Assembly (NCBI GenBank): GCA_964386865.1
Contig: CAYLUN010000001.1
Span: 150,911 to 214,910 of the forward strand
Reading direction: 5' to 3'
Source of the DNA: CAYLUN01 sp964386865
GTDB lineage: Bacteria > Verrucomicrobiota > Kiritimatiellia > RFP12 > UBA1067
DNA: 64,000 nt
This document shows positions 34,292-44,300 of this stretch, in pieces (positions within the stretch are counted from its first letter, which is position 1; each line of letters opens with the position of its first letter). The notes beneath the pieces are model-generated. The model ran no database searches, was not told where the DNA came from, and worked only from the letters and a program-made list of their open reading frames with translations. Both the position numbers and the translations under genes were made by a program.

Positions 34292-36190
34292 CTAGTACTG
34301 AACGACGCACAGCGGCTGGCCCTTGGCCACCACCGCGCCGTGCTCGACGAGGAACTTCACCACCGTCAGAGGCTTGTCCGCCTTGATCTGGTTGAAGAGC
34401 TTCATCGCTTCGACAATGAAGAGCGGGTCGCCCGCCTTCACGCTGTCGCCGTCCTTGGCCAGCTCCGGCTTGCCCGGCCCCGGCGAGCGGTAGAAGGTGC
34501 CGTTCAGCGGCGCGTTGATCGTCGGCCCGGCAACGGCTTCGGCCTTCTTCGGCTCCGGCGCGGCAGCCGCCGCAGCCGTGGGAGCGGCAGGCGCGGACAC
34601 CGGCAGATCCGGCAGCGCGGTCGGCATGGAGCCTGCCGCGAAGCCCAGACGGCTTGCGAGGCCCGCGACCAGCTTGCCGATCTCCGCGAACTTCAGCGTC
34701 TCGTCGGACGGCGCCGGCGCGGCGGCCTGCTGACCTCCGGCCTCCGCCTTCTTCTGCACGCCCGCGCCCTCGAGGTCGGCGGGGATCGGGTCGCGCTGCT
34801 CAGCCGGCTTGGCGCGCCACTTGAAGTAGCCCAGCGCCACCTCGGGGAAGAGGCAGTACGAGAGGATATCCTCCTCCTTCTGGAGCAGCTTGGGGTCGAT
34901 CTGCGCGGCCGCGTCGGCCAAGCCCGGCTTGAGCAGATCCGCCGGGCGGCAGGTCACCGGCTTCTCGCCGTTCAGAATCTGCTTCGACAGCTTGGCGTCG
35001 ATCGCCGCGGGCGACCGGCCGTAAAGGCCCTTCACGTAGTCGCGGGTCTCCTGCGTCACCATCTCGTAGCGCTTGCCGGCCAGCACGTTCAGCACGGCCT
35101 GCACGCCCACGATCTGGCTCGTCGGCGTGACGAGCGGAGGGAAGCCCATGTCCGCACGCGTGCGAGGCAGCTCTTCCAGCACCTCGGGCAGACGATCCAG
35201 CGCGCCCTGCTGCTGGAGCTGCGATCGCAGGTTGGAGATCATCCCGCCGGGGATGTGGTGCTCCAGCACGTCAGCGTCCACCGACTCGCCAAGTCCGGTC
35301 GAGGGCTCGCGCACCTTCTTGAGCGTCTTGAAATGGGCGTTGGCCTTGGCCACCATCTTGTGGTCCAAACCCGGCGCGTAGCCCTCCGCCTCGAGGATCG
35401 CCACCAGCGTTTCGGTGGGCGGCTGCGACGAGAACCCGGACATGGTGGAGACCGCGGTGTCGATCGCGCCCGCGCCGGCCTTGACGGCCGAGAGGTACAT
35501 GGCGACGGCCATGCCGCTGGTCATGTGCGAGTGCACCTGCACCGGCACCTTGACGGCCTTGACGAGCGCCGCGATCAGCGAGGTGGCTGCGGCGGGGCTC
35601 AGGATGCCGGCCATGTCCTTGATACAAAGCGTGTCGATGCCCATCGCCACCTGCTCCTTGGCGATGGCGACAAAGTTTTCGACCGTGTGCACGGGGCTGT
35701 ACGTGTAGCAGATCGTGCCCTGCGCGTGGCCGCCATACTTCTTGACGGCCTTGATGGCCTTCTCGAGGTTGCGCGTGTCGTTCAGCGCGTCGAAGATGCG
35801 GAAGATGTCCATGCCGTTTTCGCACGCCAGCGCGATGAAGCGCTCGACCACATCGTCCGGATAATTCTTGTAGCCGAGGATGTTCTGCCCGCGCAGCAGC
35901 ATCTGCAGCGGGGTCTTCTTGCAGACCGACTTGAGCTGGCGCAGACGCTCCCACGGGTTCTCGCGCAGGAAGCGGAGGCAGACGTCGAACGTCGCACCGC
36001 CCCAGCACTCGAGCGAGTAATAGCCGGCTGCGTCGACCTCCGAGGCGATCGCCAGGATGTCGTCCGTACGCATGCGCGTCGCCCACAAGGACTGATGCGC
36101 GTCGCGCAACGTGGTGTCGGTGATGCGCACGCGCGGCTTCGCGGCCACGGCTGCGGCTGCCGTCTTCTTCGTGTCAGTTTGTTTCTTCAT
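34292..36190 (-). CDS. oadA: Carboxyltransferase/biotin carrier subunit (pyruvate carboxylase B / oxaloacetate decarboxylase alpha)
   Basis: A 632-residue protein starting at 36190 (GGAGAAG upstream). The HMGL-like TIM barrel carries ITDTTLRDAHQSLWATRMRT, YYSLECWGGATFDVCLRFLR, the carboxylated-lysine region IDTLCIKDMAGILSP and VQVHSHMTSGMAVAMYLSAV. The conserved carboxylase domain follows (about 300-470). An Ala/Pro-rich linker (about 500-560) leads to a C-terminal biotinyl domain with EAMKLFNQ; the biotinylated Lys is in EAMK. It moves CO2 between biotin and pyruvate/oxaloacetate. The partner (biotin carboxylase, or membrane beta/gamma subunits for Na+ pumping) is not adjacent, so direction and coupling cannot be told. 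It is monocistronic with a strong terminator. Confidence 0.93.
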   Translation of the reverse strand: MKKQTDTKKTAAAAVAAKPRVRITDTTLRDAHQSLWATRMRTDDILAIASEVDAAGYYSLECWGGATFDVCLRFLRENPWERLRQLKSVCKKTPLQMLLRGQNILGYKNYPDDVVERFIALACENGMDIFRIFDALNDTRNLEKAIKAVKKYGGHAQGTICYTYSPVHTVENFVAIAKEQVAMGIDTLCIKDMAGILSPAAATSLIAALVKAVKVPVQVHSHMTSGMAVAMYLSAVKAGAGAIDTAVSTMSGFSSQPPTETLVAILEAEGYAPGLDHKMVAKANAHFKTLKKVREPSTGLGESVDADVLEHHIPGGMISNLRSQLQQQGALDRLPEVLEELPRTRADMGFPPLVTPTSQIVGVQAVLNVLAGKRYEMVTQETRDYVKGLYGRSPAAIDAKLSKQILNGEKPVTCRPADLLKPGLADAAAQIDPKLLQKEEDILSYCLFPEVALGYFKWRAKPAEQRDPIPADLEGAGVQKKAEAGGQQAAAPAPSDETLKFAEIGKLVAGLASRLGFAAGSMPTALPDLPVSAPAAPTAAAAAAPEPKKAEAVAGPTINAPLNGTFYRSPGPGKPELAKDGDSVKAGDPLFIVEAMKLFNQIKADKPLTVVKFLVEHGAVVAKGQPLCVVQY

Positions 36191-36320
36191 AAAGGGTACT
36201 TCTCCATAGGTCAAGACAGGGGCGTATTGTGACATTTTTGGGGCAAATGTCACGCCTGATTTTTTCTCGTCGCGCCGGCCGCCCTCGCGCGCCGAAACCG
36301 CCCGGCCGGTGAAATCCGGA

Positions 36321-36349
36321 TTGGCAAAACAGGCGTTAAAGAGTACGCT
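36321..36349 (+). promoter_or_regulatory. Promoter of the thioredoxin-like gene
   Basis: TTGGCA (36321-36326), 17 bases, TACGCT (36344-36349). It leaves a leader of about 40 nt with GAAGGA before the ATG at 36395. Confidence 0.5.
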
Positions 36350-36394
36350 ATGCCCGTCTCGTGTTAGTCTTCTCACAGCCAAGCGAAGGAACTG

Positions 36395-37265
36395 CATGAA
36401 AAAGTGGATCGTCCCCGTGTGCGCGTTCGTGGTTCTTGCGTCGAGCGCTCACGCTGCCGAAAAGCCGGCCATCGACGGCGCCGCGCCGGGTGAATGGACT
36501 ATGGATATCGAAGCCGCCCGAAAGGTCGCAGCCGAGAAGAAGCTGCCGCTCTTGCTGAATTTCACGGGCTCAGACTGGTGCGGCTGGTGCAAGCTCATGG
36601 ACAAGCAGGTGTTCTCCCAGGCCGCCTGGCAGGCCTACGTGAAGCCGAACGTGATGCTGGTCTGGATCGATTTTCCAAACGACAAGACGCTGGTGCCCGA
36701 GAAGTACGTCGCCCGAAACAAGTCGCTTTCCGAACAGTACGACGTGGAGGGCTACCCCGCCTACGTGATCCTAGACGACGACGGCATAACCCGGCTCGGG
36801 CAACTCGGAGCGGATCGCGACAGTACGCCCGAGGTGTTCATCGCCAAGCTGAAGGCGGTCCTGGAGAGCCGCGCCTCCGCCGTGGACGCCCTGTTGAAAA
36901 GCATGCCGGCAGAGTCCGCGCAGGAGTACCGTGCCACGGCTAAACAGCTGGACGCGGCGCGGAGCGAGCTGAAGGCGCTGGAGACGTCCTACGAGAAGAA
37001 GAGCGAGGAACTCCACGCGGCGATCGAGAAGCAGGAGAAGCGGCTGGCGACGCTCCGCGTGGAGGCTCGGCTGTCCAAGCTGACCCAGGAGAAGGCCGAG
37101 GCCTACCGGGCGAAGCAGAAGCGGCTGGCGTCCGTCCAGTCCGAGCTGGAGGCGTGGATCGCCTCCAAGCCCGCCCGAAACGAGGAGAGCCAGAAGAAGT
37201 TCTCCGCCTGGCAGGGCGAAATCACCACGCTAGAGAAAGACCTTCGCGCCCTGCTCGGAGAGTAA
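36395..37265 (+). CDS. Exported thioredoxin-fold protein with C-terminal coiled coil
   Basis: A 289-residue secreted protein with signal peptide MKKWIVPVCAFVVLASSAHA. A thioredoxin-like domain (about 30-165) has LLLNFTGSDWCGWCKLMDKQ, a WCGWC active site, and the cis-Pro region VEGYPAYVILDDDG. Residues about 180-285 form a charged coiled coil (KKSEELHAAIEKQEKRLATL). By family, WCGWC proteins are periplasmic thiol-disulfide enzymes of the DUF255/thioredoxin_7 type. The long helical tail is unusual and suggests dimerisation or a spacer. It is followed by the DUF4432 gene after 36 bases. Confidence 0.87.
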
Positions 37266-37301
37266 CCGACGATCCAACGAACCGCAACCGGGACGCCCCT
37301 C

Positions 37302-38321
37302 ATGAATCCGAACAGCCAAACCTATCTCCGCCCACGCCTGGGCAGCCTCGCGCAGCTCGCCTCCATCCGCCGCCTGGTCGAAGATGACGGCAAGGGTCGC
37401 GGCATGCGCGTGATCGACGTCGACAACGGCAGCGGCCTCGCCTTTTCTGTCTGCCCTGACCGGGGCATGGACATCGGGCGCGCCACCTATCGGGGCGCGC
37501 CGCTGGCCTGGCTCTCCCGCAACGGCAGCGTCGCCCCGCACTTCTACGACGCAGAGGGCCTCGAGTGGCTCCGCACCTGGGCCGGCGGGCTGCTCACCGG
37601 CTGCGGGCTGGGAAACGTCGGCGGGCCTGTCACCGTCAGCGGCGAGCGCCACGGCCTTCACGGCCGCATCAGCCACATTCCGGCCGAAGAGGTCAACACG
37701 TGCTGCGCGTGGTCTGAAGACGGCCGCTACACGCTGAGCGTCTCGGGCCGCGTGCGACAAAGCCGGGTCTTCGGCGAGAACCTGCTGCTGACGCGCAGCA
37801 TCACGACCGCGCACGGCGCCGCCTCCCTGACCGTCTGCGACACGATCGAGAACCAGGGGTTCGCCCCGACGCCCCTGATGCTGCTCTACCACATCAACCT
37901 CGGCTGGCCGCTGGTGGATGAGGGCGCGTGCCTCGAAGCGGCGCCCCACGAGGTGACGCCCCAGAATGCGCATGCCGCCGCCGGCCTCGACGCGTGGGCA
38001 CGGCTCTCCGCTCCGGCGCCCGGGTTCCGCGAGCAGGTCTACTATCACGCCATCCCCGCCGCCGCTGACGGACTCGCCACGGTCCGCCTGGCGAACCGCC
38101 GCCTCGGCCTCGCGCTGGACGTGTCCTACCGCACCGCTGAACTGCCCCACCTCGTGCAGTGGAAAATGATGGGCGAGGGCGAGTACGTGGTGGGCCTCGA
38201 GCCCGCGAACTGCTATCCCGAAGGCTTGGAGCAGGCAGCCACGCGCGGCCAGCTTAAGCATCTCGCGCCGGGCGAAACCGTTGAGACCCACCTCCGCCTT
38301 TCTGTTAGCCAGACTGCGTAA
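37302..38321 (+). CDS. DUF4432 aldose 1-epimerase-like protein
   Basis: A 339-residue galactose-mutarotase-fold protein. Recognisable segments are GLAFSVCPDRGMDIGRATYR, LLTGCGLGNVGGPVTVSGER, HGLHGRISHIPAEEV (His of the active site) and LLYHINLGWPLVDEG, ending with EPANCYPEGLEQAATRG. This is the DUF4432 group found near sugar and inositol metabolism genes. Here it stands between a thioredoxin-like gene and ygiQ. The exact substrate is unknown. Confidence 0.88.
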   Translation: MNPNSQTYLRPRLGSLAQLASIRRLVEDDGKGRGMRVIDVDNGSGLAFSVCPDRGMDIGRATYRGAPLAWLSRNGSVAPHFYDAEGLEWLRTWAGGLLTGCGLGNVGGPVTVSGERHGLHGRISHIPAEEVNTCCAWSEDGRYTLSVSGRVRQSRVFGENLLLTRSITTAHGAASLTVCDTIENQGFAPTPLMLLYHINLGWPLVDEGACLEAAPHEVTPQNAHAAAGLDAWARLSAPAPGFREQVYYHAIPAAADGLATVRLANRRLGLALDVSYRTAELPHLVQWKMMGEGEYVVGLEPANCYPEGLEQAATRGQLKHLAPGETVETHLRLSVSQTA

Positions 38322-38343
38322 GCCCTTCTCCCCTCCGAAGGGC
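38322..38343 (+). terminator. Weak hairpin after the DUF4432 gene
   Basis: GCCCTTC/GAAGGGC, a 7-bp stem with an 8-base loop, begins immediately after the stop codon. There is no long T-run, only TTTT about 18 bases later. Confidence 0.35.
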
Positions 38344-38392
38344 CAGACGCTGACCCCTGTTTTGCGCGTCCAGTCACCCGCTTCAAAAACCC

Positions 38393-40111
38393 ATGTTTCT
38401 ACCCTGCACACCGTCTGAGATCGAGCGACTGGGCTGGGACGCCCCCGACGTGATCCTCGTCTCCGGGGACGCCTACATCGACTCGCCCTTCTCCGGCGTG
38501 GCCCTGATCGGGCGCGTGCTGACTGCGGCCGGGTTCCGCGTCGCCTTAATCCCCCAGCCCAACATCGCTTCGCACGACGACATCCGCAGGCTCGGCCAGC
38601 CGCGACTCTTCTGGGGCGTTTCGGGGGGGTGCGTGGACTCGATGGTCGCCAACTACACCGCCTCGTGCAAGCGCCGACATCAGGACGACTTCACGCCAGG
38701 TGGCGAGAACTGCGTCCGGCCTGACCGCGCGGTCATCGTTTACAGCAACCTGATCCGCGCCGCCTTCAAGCCCTGCAAGCCCATCGTGCTCGGCGGCATT
38801 GAGGCGAGCCTGCGCCGCATCGCGCACTACGATTTCTGGACGGACTCGGTGCGCAGGCCCGTGCTTTTCGACGCCAAAGCAGACATCCTCATCTACGGCA
38901 TGGCCGAACGCACCGTGGTCGCGCTCGCGCAGCGCCTGCGAGACCGCAAGGAGTGGCGCAATCTGCGCGGGCTGTGTTACGCCGCCCCCGCCAACTCGCC
39001 CGGCCTGCCGGAACACGCCGTCGCCCTGCCCCCGTTCGACGAGGCGGCCGCGCCCTCCGCAAGCGGCCGCGCGGCCTTCCTCGACATGTTCCGCCTCTTT
39101 GCGGCCCACCAGGACCCGCACACCGCCCGGCCGCTGACGCAGCGTGTCGACACGCGCTGCCTCGTGCACAATCCGCCAGACCACCCCCTCTCGCAGCCGG
39201 AGCTCGACGCGGCCTACGCCCTGCCGTTCATGCTGGACGCGCACCCCTGCCACGCCTCGAAAGGAAAAGTCCGCGCGCTCGACACGGTCCGCTTCGCGCT
39301 CACCACCCACCGCGGGTGCTACGGCGAGTGCAACTTCTGCGCGATCGCGATGCACCAAGGCCGTCGCGTCGTCAGCCGCTCCGAGGGCTCCATACTCGAC
39401 GAGGCCCGCCGCCTGACCCGCCACCCGAAATTCACGGGAGTTATCCAAGATGTCGGCGGCCCGACCGCCAACATGTACGGCTTCGAGTGCGAGCGCAAAG
39501 CAAAACGCGGGGCTTGCCCCGACCAGCGCTGCCTCTTCCCTGCCTGCTGCCCCGCGCTCGCGCCCGACCACGCGCCGCAGCTCGCGCTGCTCAAGAAGCT
39601 CCGCCACATGCCCGGCGTCCGCAAGATCTTCGTGGCCTCGGGCGTGCGCCCCGACCTCGTGGAGGCCGACGCCCGCTCCGGCGCCCACTACGTCGACGAA
39701 CTGGCGGCGCACCACGTTTCGGGCCAGCTCAAGCTCGCGCCCGAGCACTCTGAGCCGCGCGTGCTGGATGCGATGGGCAAGCCCGGAACCGCCTCGCTGC
39801 TGCAATTCAAGGCGCGCTTCGACGAGGCCAACAAGCGCCTCGGCCTCAAGCAGTATCTGACCTACTACTTTATTGCGGCGCACCCGGAATGCACGGACGA
39901 CGACATGCGCAAGCTCAAGCGCTTCACGAGCGAGCACCTGCGGCTCGCGCCCGAACAGGTTCAGATCTTCACGCCGACGCCCTCCACCTGGTCCACCGCG
40001 ATGTATTATACCGGCCTCAACCCGTTCACGGGGAAGCCGGTGCACGTGACCCGCGGCCTGCGCGCCAAGCAGGATCAGAAGGATCTGCTTACGCCAGCCC
40101 CTCACCCCTGA
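38393..40111 (+). CDS. ygiQ: YgiQ-family radical SAM protein
   Basis: A 572-residue protein of the YgiQ family. The N-terminal domain contains GDAYIDSPFSGVALIGRVL and GCVDSMVANYTASCKRRHQD. The radical SAM cluster is THRGCYGECNFCAIAMHQGR (CxxxCxxC). It continues with FTGVIQDVGGPTANMYGFEC, LKLAPEHSEPRVLDAMGKPG and YYFIAAHPECTDDDM. The biological reaction is unknown despite wide conservation. The C-terminus is shorter than in E. coli. Its last 23 bases overlap the end of rnc on the opposite strand. Confidence 0.94.
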   Translation: MFLPCTPSEIERLGWDAPDVILVSGDAYIDSPFSGVALIGRVLTAAGFRVALIPQPNIASHDDIRRLGQPRLFWGVSGGCVDSMVANYTASCKRRHQDDFTPGGENCVRPDRAVIVYSNLIRAAFKPCKPIVLGGIEASLRRIAHYDFWTDSVRRPVLFDAKADILIYGMAERTVVALAQRLRDRKEWRNLRGLCYAAPANSPGLPEHAVALPPFDEAAAPSASGRAAFLDMFRLFAAHQDPHTARPLTQRVDTRCLVHNPPDHPLSQPELDAAYALPFMLDAHPCHASKGKVRALDTVRFALTTHRGCYGECNFCAIAMHQGRRVVSRSEGSILDEARRLTRHPKFTGVIQDVGGPTANMYGFECERKAKRGACPDQRCLFPACCPALAPDHAPQLALLKKLRHMPGVRKIFVASGVRPDLVEADARSGAHYVDELAAHHVSGQLKLAPEHSEPRVLDAMGKPGTASLLQFKARFDEANKRLGLKQYLTYYFIAAHPECTDDDMRKLKRFTSEHLRLAPEQVQIFTPTPSTWSTAMYYTGLNPFTGKPVHVTRGLRAKQDQKDLLTPAPHP

Positions 40112-40808
40112 GCGCGGCCAGCAACGCCTGCGCGGCGGACACCTCGGCCGCGCGCTTCGTGTGGCCGACGCCCTGCGCCTGCTGGCCGCTCGCAACCCGC
40201 ACCCGAACGGTATAGACGGGTGCGTGCGCGGGCCCTTCACACCCAGCCAATTCGTAGGCGGGCGAGTCGGGCCACGCATGCCGCTGGGCGATCTCCTGAA
40301 GAAGCCCCTTCGGGTTGTCCTCCCACAAGTCGCGCTCGACCTGCGGCAGCCCCTTCACCAGCGCGCAGAAAACCGCCCGCGCCGCCTTCAGCCCGCCGTC
40401 GCACCAGACCGCGCCGAAGACAGCCTCCAGCGCATCCGCCAGCGACCGGTCTTTGTCGCGCCCGCCAGCGGCCTCATCGACCTTGCTGAGCAACAGGTGC
40501 TCGCCGAGCCCGACCTGCCGCGCCAGCGCCGCCAGCGCGCGACCGCTCGCCAGCTGGCTGCGCCGAACCGTCAGGCGCCCCTCATCCTCCTCCGCATGCC
40601 GCACGAACACGTGCTCAGCCGACAACAGGCCGAACACGGCGTCCCCCAGAAACTCCAGTCGCTGGTTGTCGGCCGCGTCTTCATCCCGCCGCTCCGCGCG
40701 GTACGATGGGCTCGTCAGCGCGGCTTCTAGCAGGGCCCTATCTTTGAAGGCATAACCGAGCGACTTCTCGAGGCTCCTCAAAGGATCGGTCTTACGTTTC
40801 AGCAGCAC
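40089..40808 (-). CDS. rnc: Ribonuclease III
   Basis: A 239-residue double-strand-specific RNase. The catalytic signature is NQRLEFLGDAVFGLLSAEHV; the second acidic site is DALEAVFGAVWCDGG. The dsRNA-binding domain is C-terminal (NPKGLLQEIAQRHAWPD to EVSAAQALLAAL). I chose the GTG at 40808 because GGGAGGAG lies just upstream and because the promoter -10 box (40840-40845) is only 13 bases from the ATG at 40826. Starting at that ATG adds six residues. rnc and ygiQ overlap tail to tail by 23 bases. Confidence 0.95.
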   Translation of the reverse strand: MLLKRKTDPLRSLEKSLGYAFKDRALLEAALTSPSYRAERRDEDAADNQRLEFLGDAVFGLLSAEHVFVRHAEEDEGRLTVRRSQLASGRALAALARQVGLGEHLLLSKVDEAAGGRDKDRSLADALEAVFGAVWCDGGLKAARAVFCALVKGLPQVERDLWEDNPKGLLQEIAQRHAWPDSPAYELAGCEGPAHAPVYTVRVRVASGQQAQGVGHTKRAAEVSAAQALLAALRGEGLA

Positions 40809-40839
40809 GTCTCCTCCCGGGTTCATTCAGTAGTGAGAC

Positions 40840-40868
40840 AGTATACCGCATTCTCGCCGCTGCCGAAA
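40840..40868 (-). promoter_or_regulatory. Promoter of rnc
   Basis: On the minus strand TTTCGG (40868-40863), 17 bases, TATACT (40845-40840). The -10 box is good and the -35 box poor. Confidence 0.45.
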
Positions 40869-40990
40869 CCCTCAAAACCGCGCGCACCCTGAGGCCCGGC
40901 GTCACGGCGGCGGACTCATCGGAGCTCACGCCACGCGGATATCCCGCCGCAGCGGCGCGCACGCACTCCCCGCCATCCGCTTTCCCGTGC

Positions 40991-41222
40991 GGGTGCGATT
41001 TTACTTCGTTGCATCGCACCCAGAAGTCAGAATTCAGGAGTCAGAATTCAGAATTGCTTCGCAACGACTTACATACGAAAGCGCCGCCCAAAAAGGTGTC
41101 TCCCAAAGAGGAGACAGGAAGAATCTCGCGCGAATCGGACATAACTCGTTGGCATCCAACTCCTGAATTCTGGCTTCTGGCTTCTGAATTCTGTGCGATT
41201 GCAATAGTTTGCAATCGCACCC
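40991..41222 (+). mobile_element. 232-bp non-autonomous element, copy 2
   Basis: It matches copy 1 (28268-28499) base for base in inverse orientation. Its own target duplication is TTCCCGTGC at 40982-40990 and 41223-41231, different from that of copy 1, so the two are independent insertions. It lies between the rnc and giant-gene promoters; its right end is 28 bases before the -35 box of the giant gene. The internal frame happens to join the giant-gene frame. Confidence 0.9.
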
Positions 41223-41249
41223 TTCCCGTGCGGCGAGACGTCGCTCGGG

Positions 41250-41278
41250 TTGACTTCACAGGGGCGGCCTCTTATAAT
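41250..41278 (+). promoter_or_regulatory. Strong sigma-70-type promoter of the first giant PATR gene
   Basis: TTGACT (41250-41255), 17 bases, TATAAT (41273-41278). The leader is about 50 nt and AT-rich, ending in GGGAG eight bases before the ATG at 41333. Confidence 0.8.
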
Positions 41279-41332
41279 GATTGTTTGCGTATTTTTATTT
41301 TTCTGCCTGCACGTATGACGGGAGCAATGACC

Positions 41333-44300
41333 ATGAAAAAGAGTTTGGGTAATCGTGTCCTATTTGCGGCTGTAGCAGCCGCGCTTCTTGCCACAGCGAC
41401 CACGGTGCGCGCAACCAGCGGCGCGTGGGAGGGCGACAGCACCGTCGCTTGGACAAACAACAACAACTGGACCGGCAACGCCACCTATCCCAGCACGACC
41501 GAGACGGCCACCTTCAACGCCGGCGGCAACAACCGGACGAACGTGAACGTCGCAGGGCTCTCACGCATCAAATACATCACCTTTGACTCGTACGGCGTCG
41601 CGTCTTACGTCATCGGCGCCGATCCGATCGGCAGCCAGTCCCTCGTGATGGAGGCCGACGCCGAGTACAAGCTGAACGGCAACGTGCTCCGCAGCCAGGT
41701 GTTCAACGCCAACCTCGTGCTGGGCACGGACCGCAACGGCGGCGCCTACAACCTGCGCAATGACGCGCCCGCATTCACCTTGGGGGTCACCGGCAACATC
41801 GTCTGCCCCACCAACGGCACGGCCAGCAGCGGCAAGACGCTCCGGACTTACGGCGTCGGTAGCACCCGCATCAGCGGCAACATCGTCACCAACGGTTCGG
41901 TCACCCTGACGCTGGACAACAACAGCAGCGGAACCCTTTTCCTCACAGGCTCCAACCGTATCACGCGGCTGAACCTCTACGCCACGCCGTCGTGCGCCGT
42001 CGATATTGGCAACGGCGAACTTTTCCTCGACAACCTGGGCAGCACCACGCTTTATGCCACCCAAGACGCGATCATCACAGGCACCGGTAAAATCAAGCTG
42101 GGAACGAATACCGGCCGTAACTACGCGGACTGCTACGCCGCCCCCGGCAAAACCGTCGTGGTCTACCCCGCCATCATCAGCGACGGCGGCTTCGAACTCA
42201 ATACCGGCGTCGGCACCTGGGTGTTCTGCGGCAACAACCTCTTCGCCTCCAACATCCTGTTCGGGGTGGGCGGCACCATTTCCGTCTCCAAGATCGGCAA
42301 CCAGGGCTCGACTGACAGCAACCTCGGCATGGGCCAGCGGATCATCATGCAGGCGGGCGGCTGTAAGCTGCTGTATACGGGCGCGGGCGAGGCGACGGAT
42401 CGCATCATCGAGCTTAGCGCCAACGCCACTTTGGATCACTCCGGCACGGGCACCCTGCTGTTCTCGACCCCGATCGACGTGCTCGGAAACACCAAAACGC
42501 TGACGCTTCAAGGCTCGACCTCCGGCGTCGGCGAGATCCCCGCCGCCATCGTTGCCGGCTCAGGCACGACCTCCCTCTTGAAGGACGGCACCGGCACGTG
42601 GCGCCTGACCGCCACGAACACCTATGCGGGGACGACCACCGTGCGCGGCGGCACGCTCGCTCTAACCGGCTCGAACGGCACGGCAGCGGCCTCGACCGGC
42701 TACACGCTCGCGACGGGCGGCACGCTGCTCCTCGACAACTCGGCCTCCGCCAACAACACCAACCGCCTGCGCGACGCGAGCACGGTCACGATGACCGGCG
42801 GCACCTTGGTCTTCTCCCACAGCGCGGATGCAGCCGACTACGTCGAGAACGCCGGCCAACTCTCCCTCAGCCAGAACGCCAGCACGGTGGCGGCCTCGCG
42901 GGCCGCGCCGGGCAGAACGTCGGTGCTCCGCTTCGCGTCCCTGGCTCGCACCGCTGGCGCAGCCGTCAACTTCACCGGCGCCGGCCTCGGCGACGCGGAT
43001 GGGCGCAACAAGATCGTTATCACCGCCCAGGCGAACGGCCTCATCGGCCCGTGGGCCACGGTCAACGGCACCAATCTAGCAGCCTACAGCACGACGCTGG
43101 GCGTCTACGCGTCGCCTGAGCCGGCGTACAACCAAGAGATCTCCGCGCTCGGGCCGTCCACCATCGCCAGCAACGCGACCGACAATGTGCGGATCAGCTC
43201 CCAAGGCACCAGCGGCCCGATCGAACTCGGCGCCCCGATCACCCGCGTCGCGTCGCTGACGCAAAAAACCGCCTACGACGCCACCATCAACACGGCCGGC
43301 AAGAACCTCCAGCTCTCCGTCATAGCCATTCCGTCCGGAAACGCCGGCGTCGCGGTCGGCGTCGCTGCCGGCGACGGCACGCTGAGCCCGCTGGCCAGCA
43401 ACGGCGACGTGGCCCTCAGCAACGACGGCGCAAGCGACTTGACAGTCAACGCGGTCGTCGCGAACAACGGCGGCTCCGCGACCCTCACGAAGATGGGCGC
43501 CGGCACGGCCACCCTCGCTGCCGCCAACACCTTCTCGGGCACCACCACCATCGGCGGCGGCTCGCTCGTGCTCGCCAACAGCGACGCGTTGCAGAACAGC
43601 ACGCTCAGCACCGGCGGCCTCGTCTTCGACAGCTCGGTCGCCAGCCACGCCTTCACGCTCGGCGGACTCAACGGCTTCTTTAACGTGTCGCTCGACGACA
43701 ACGCGCCGGCGCCGAACGCTGTGGCCCTCTCCGTCGGCAAGAACAACGCCAGCACCACGCTCAGCGGCAACCTCGCCGGCAGCGGCAGCGTGACCAAGGT
43801 CGGCAGCGGCACGCTGACGCTCTCCGGCACCAACACGTTCAGCGGCGGCCTGGCCATCAGCGCCGGCCAGGTGACAGCCAGCACGGTCGGCGCGCTGGGC
43901 ACAGCCCCGGTCGTCAATAACGCCGTCCTCAACCTCACGGGCGCCAGCGACATCGCGTACACGGGCCTTTCGGCCGGCCTGAGCGGCTCCGGCACCAACA
44001 ATGTCACCCTCGGCACCGGCGGCTCGACCGTCTACCTGCAAGGCAACTACGCCGGCTTCACCGGGCTCTGGAACATCGGCACGAACGCGGCCGCCGGCGC
44101 GGCGAAGGTCTACATGAACGGCGCCGACAACCCTGCCGCGATCATCAACGTCCTCTCCAACGGCACTTTCTACTGCAACGCCGGCAACCACACCGCGACG
44201 CTCATCCTGCGCGGCGGCAACACCGGCGAGTCGTACGGCCAGCTCCGCATCGACAGCGGCGCCAACTGGCAGGGCCCCGTCTACCTCTTCGGCGAGATCA

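Noticed and set aside
41009..41332. Mobile-element-derived 108-residue N-terminus of giant protein 1
   Set aside because: It precedes the promoter and the signal peptide and lies mainly within the mobile element.
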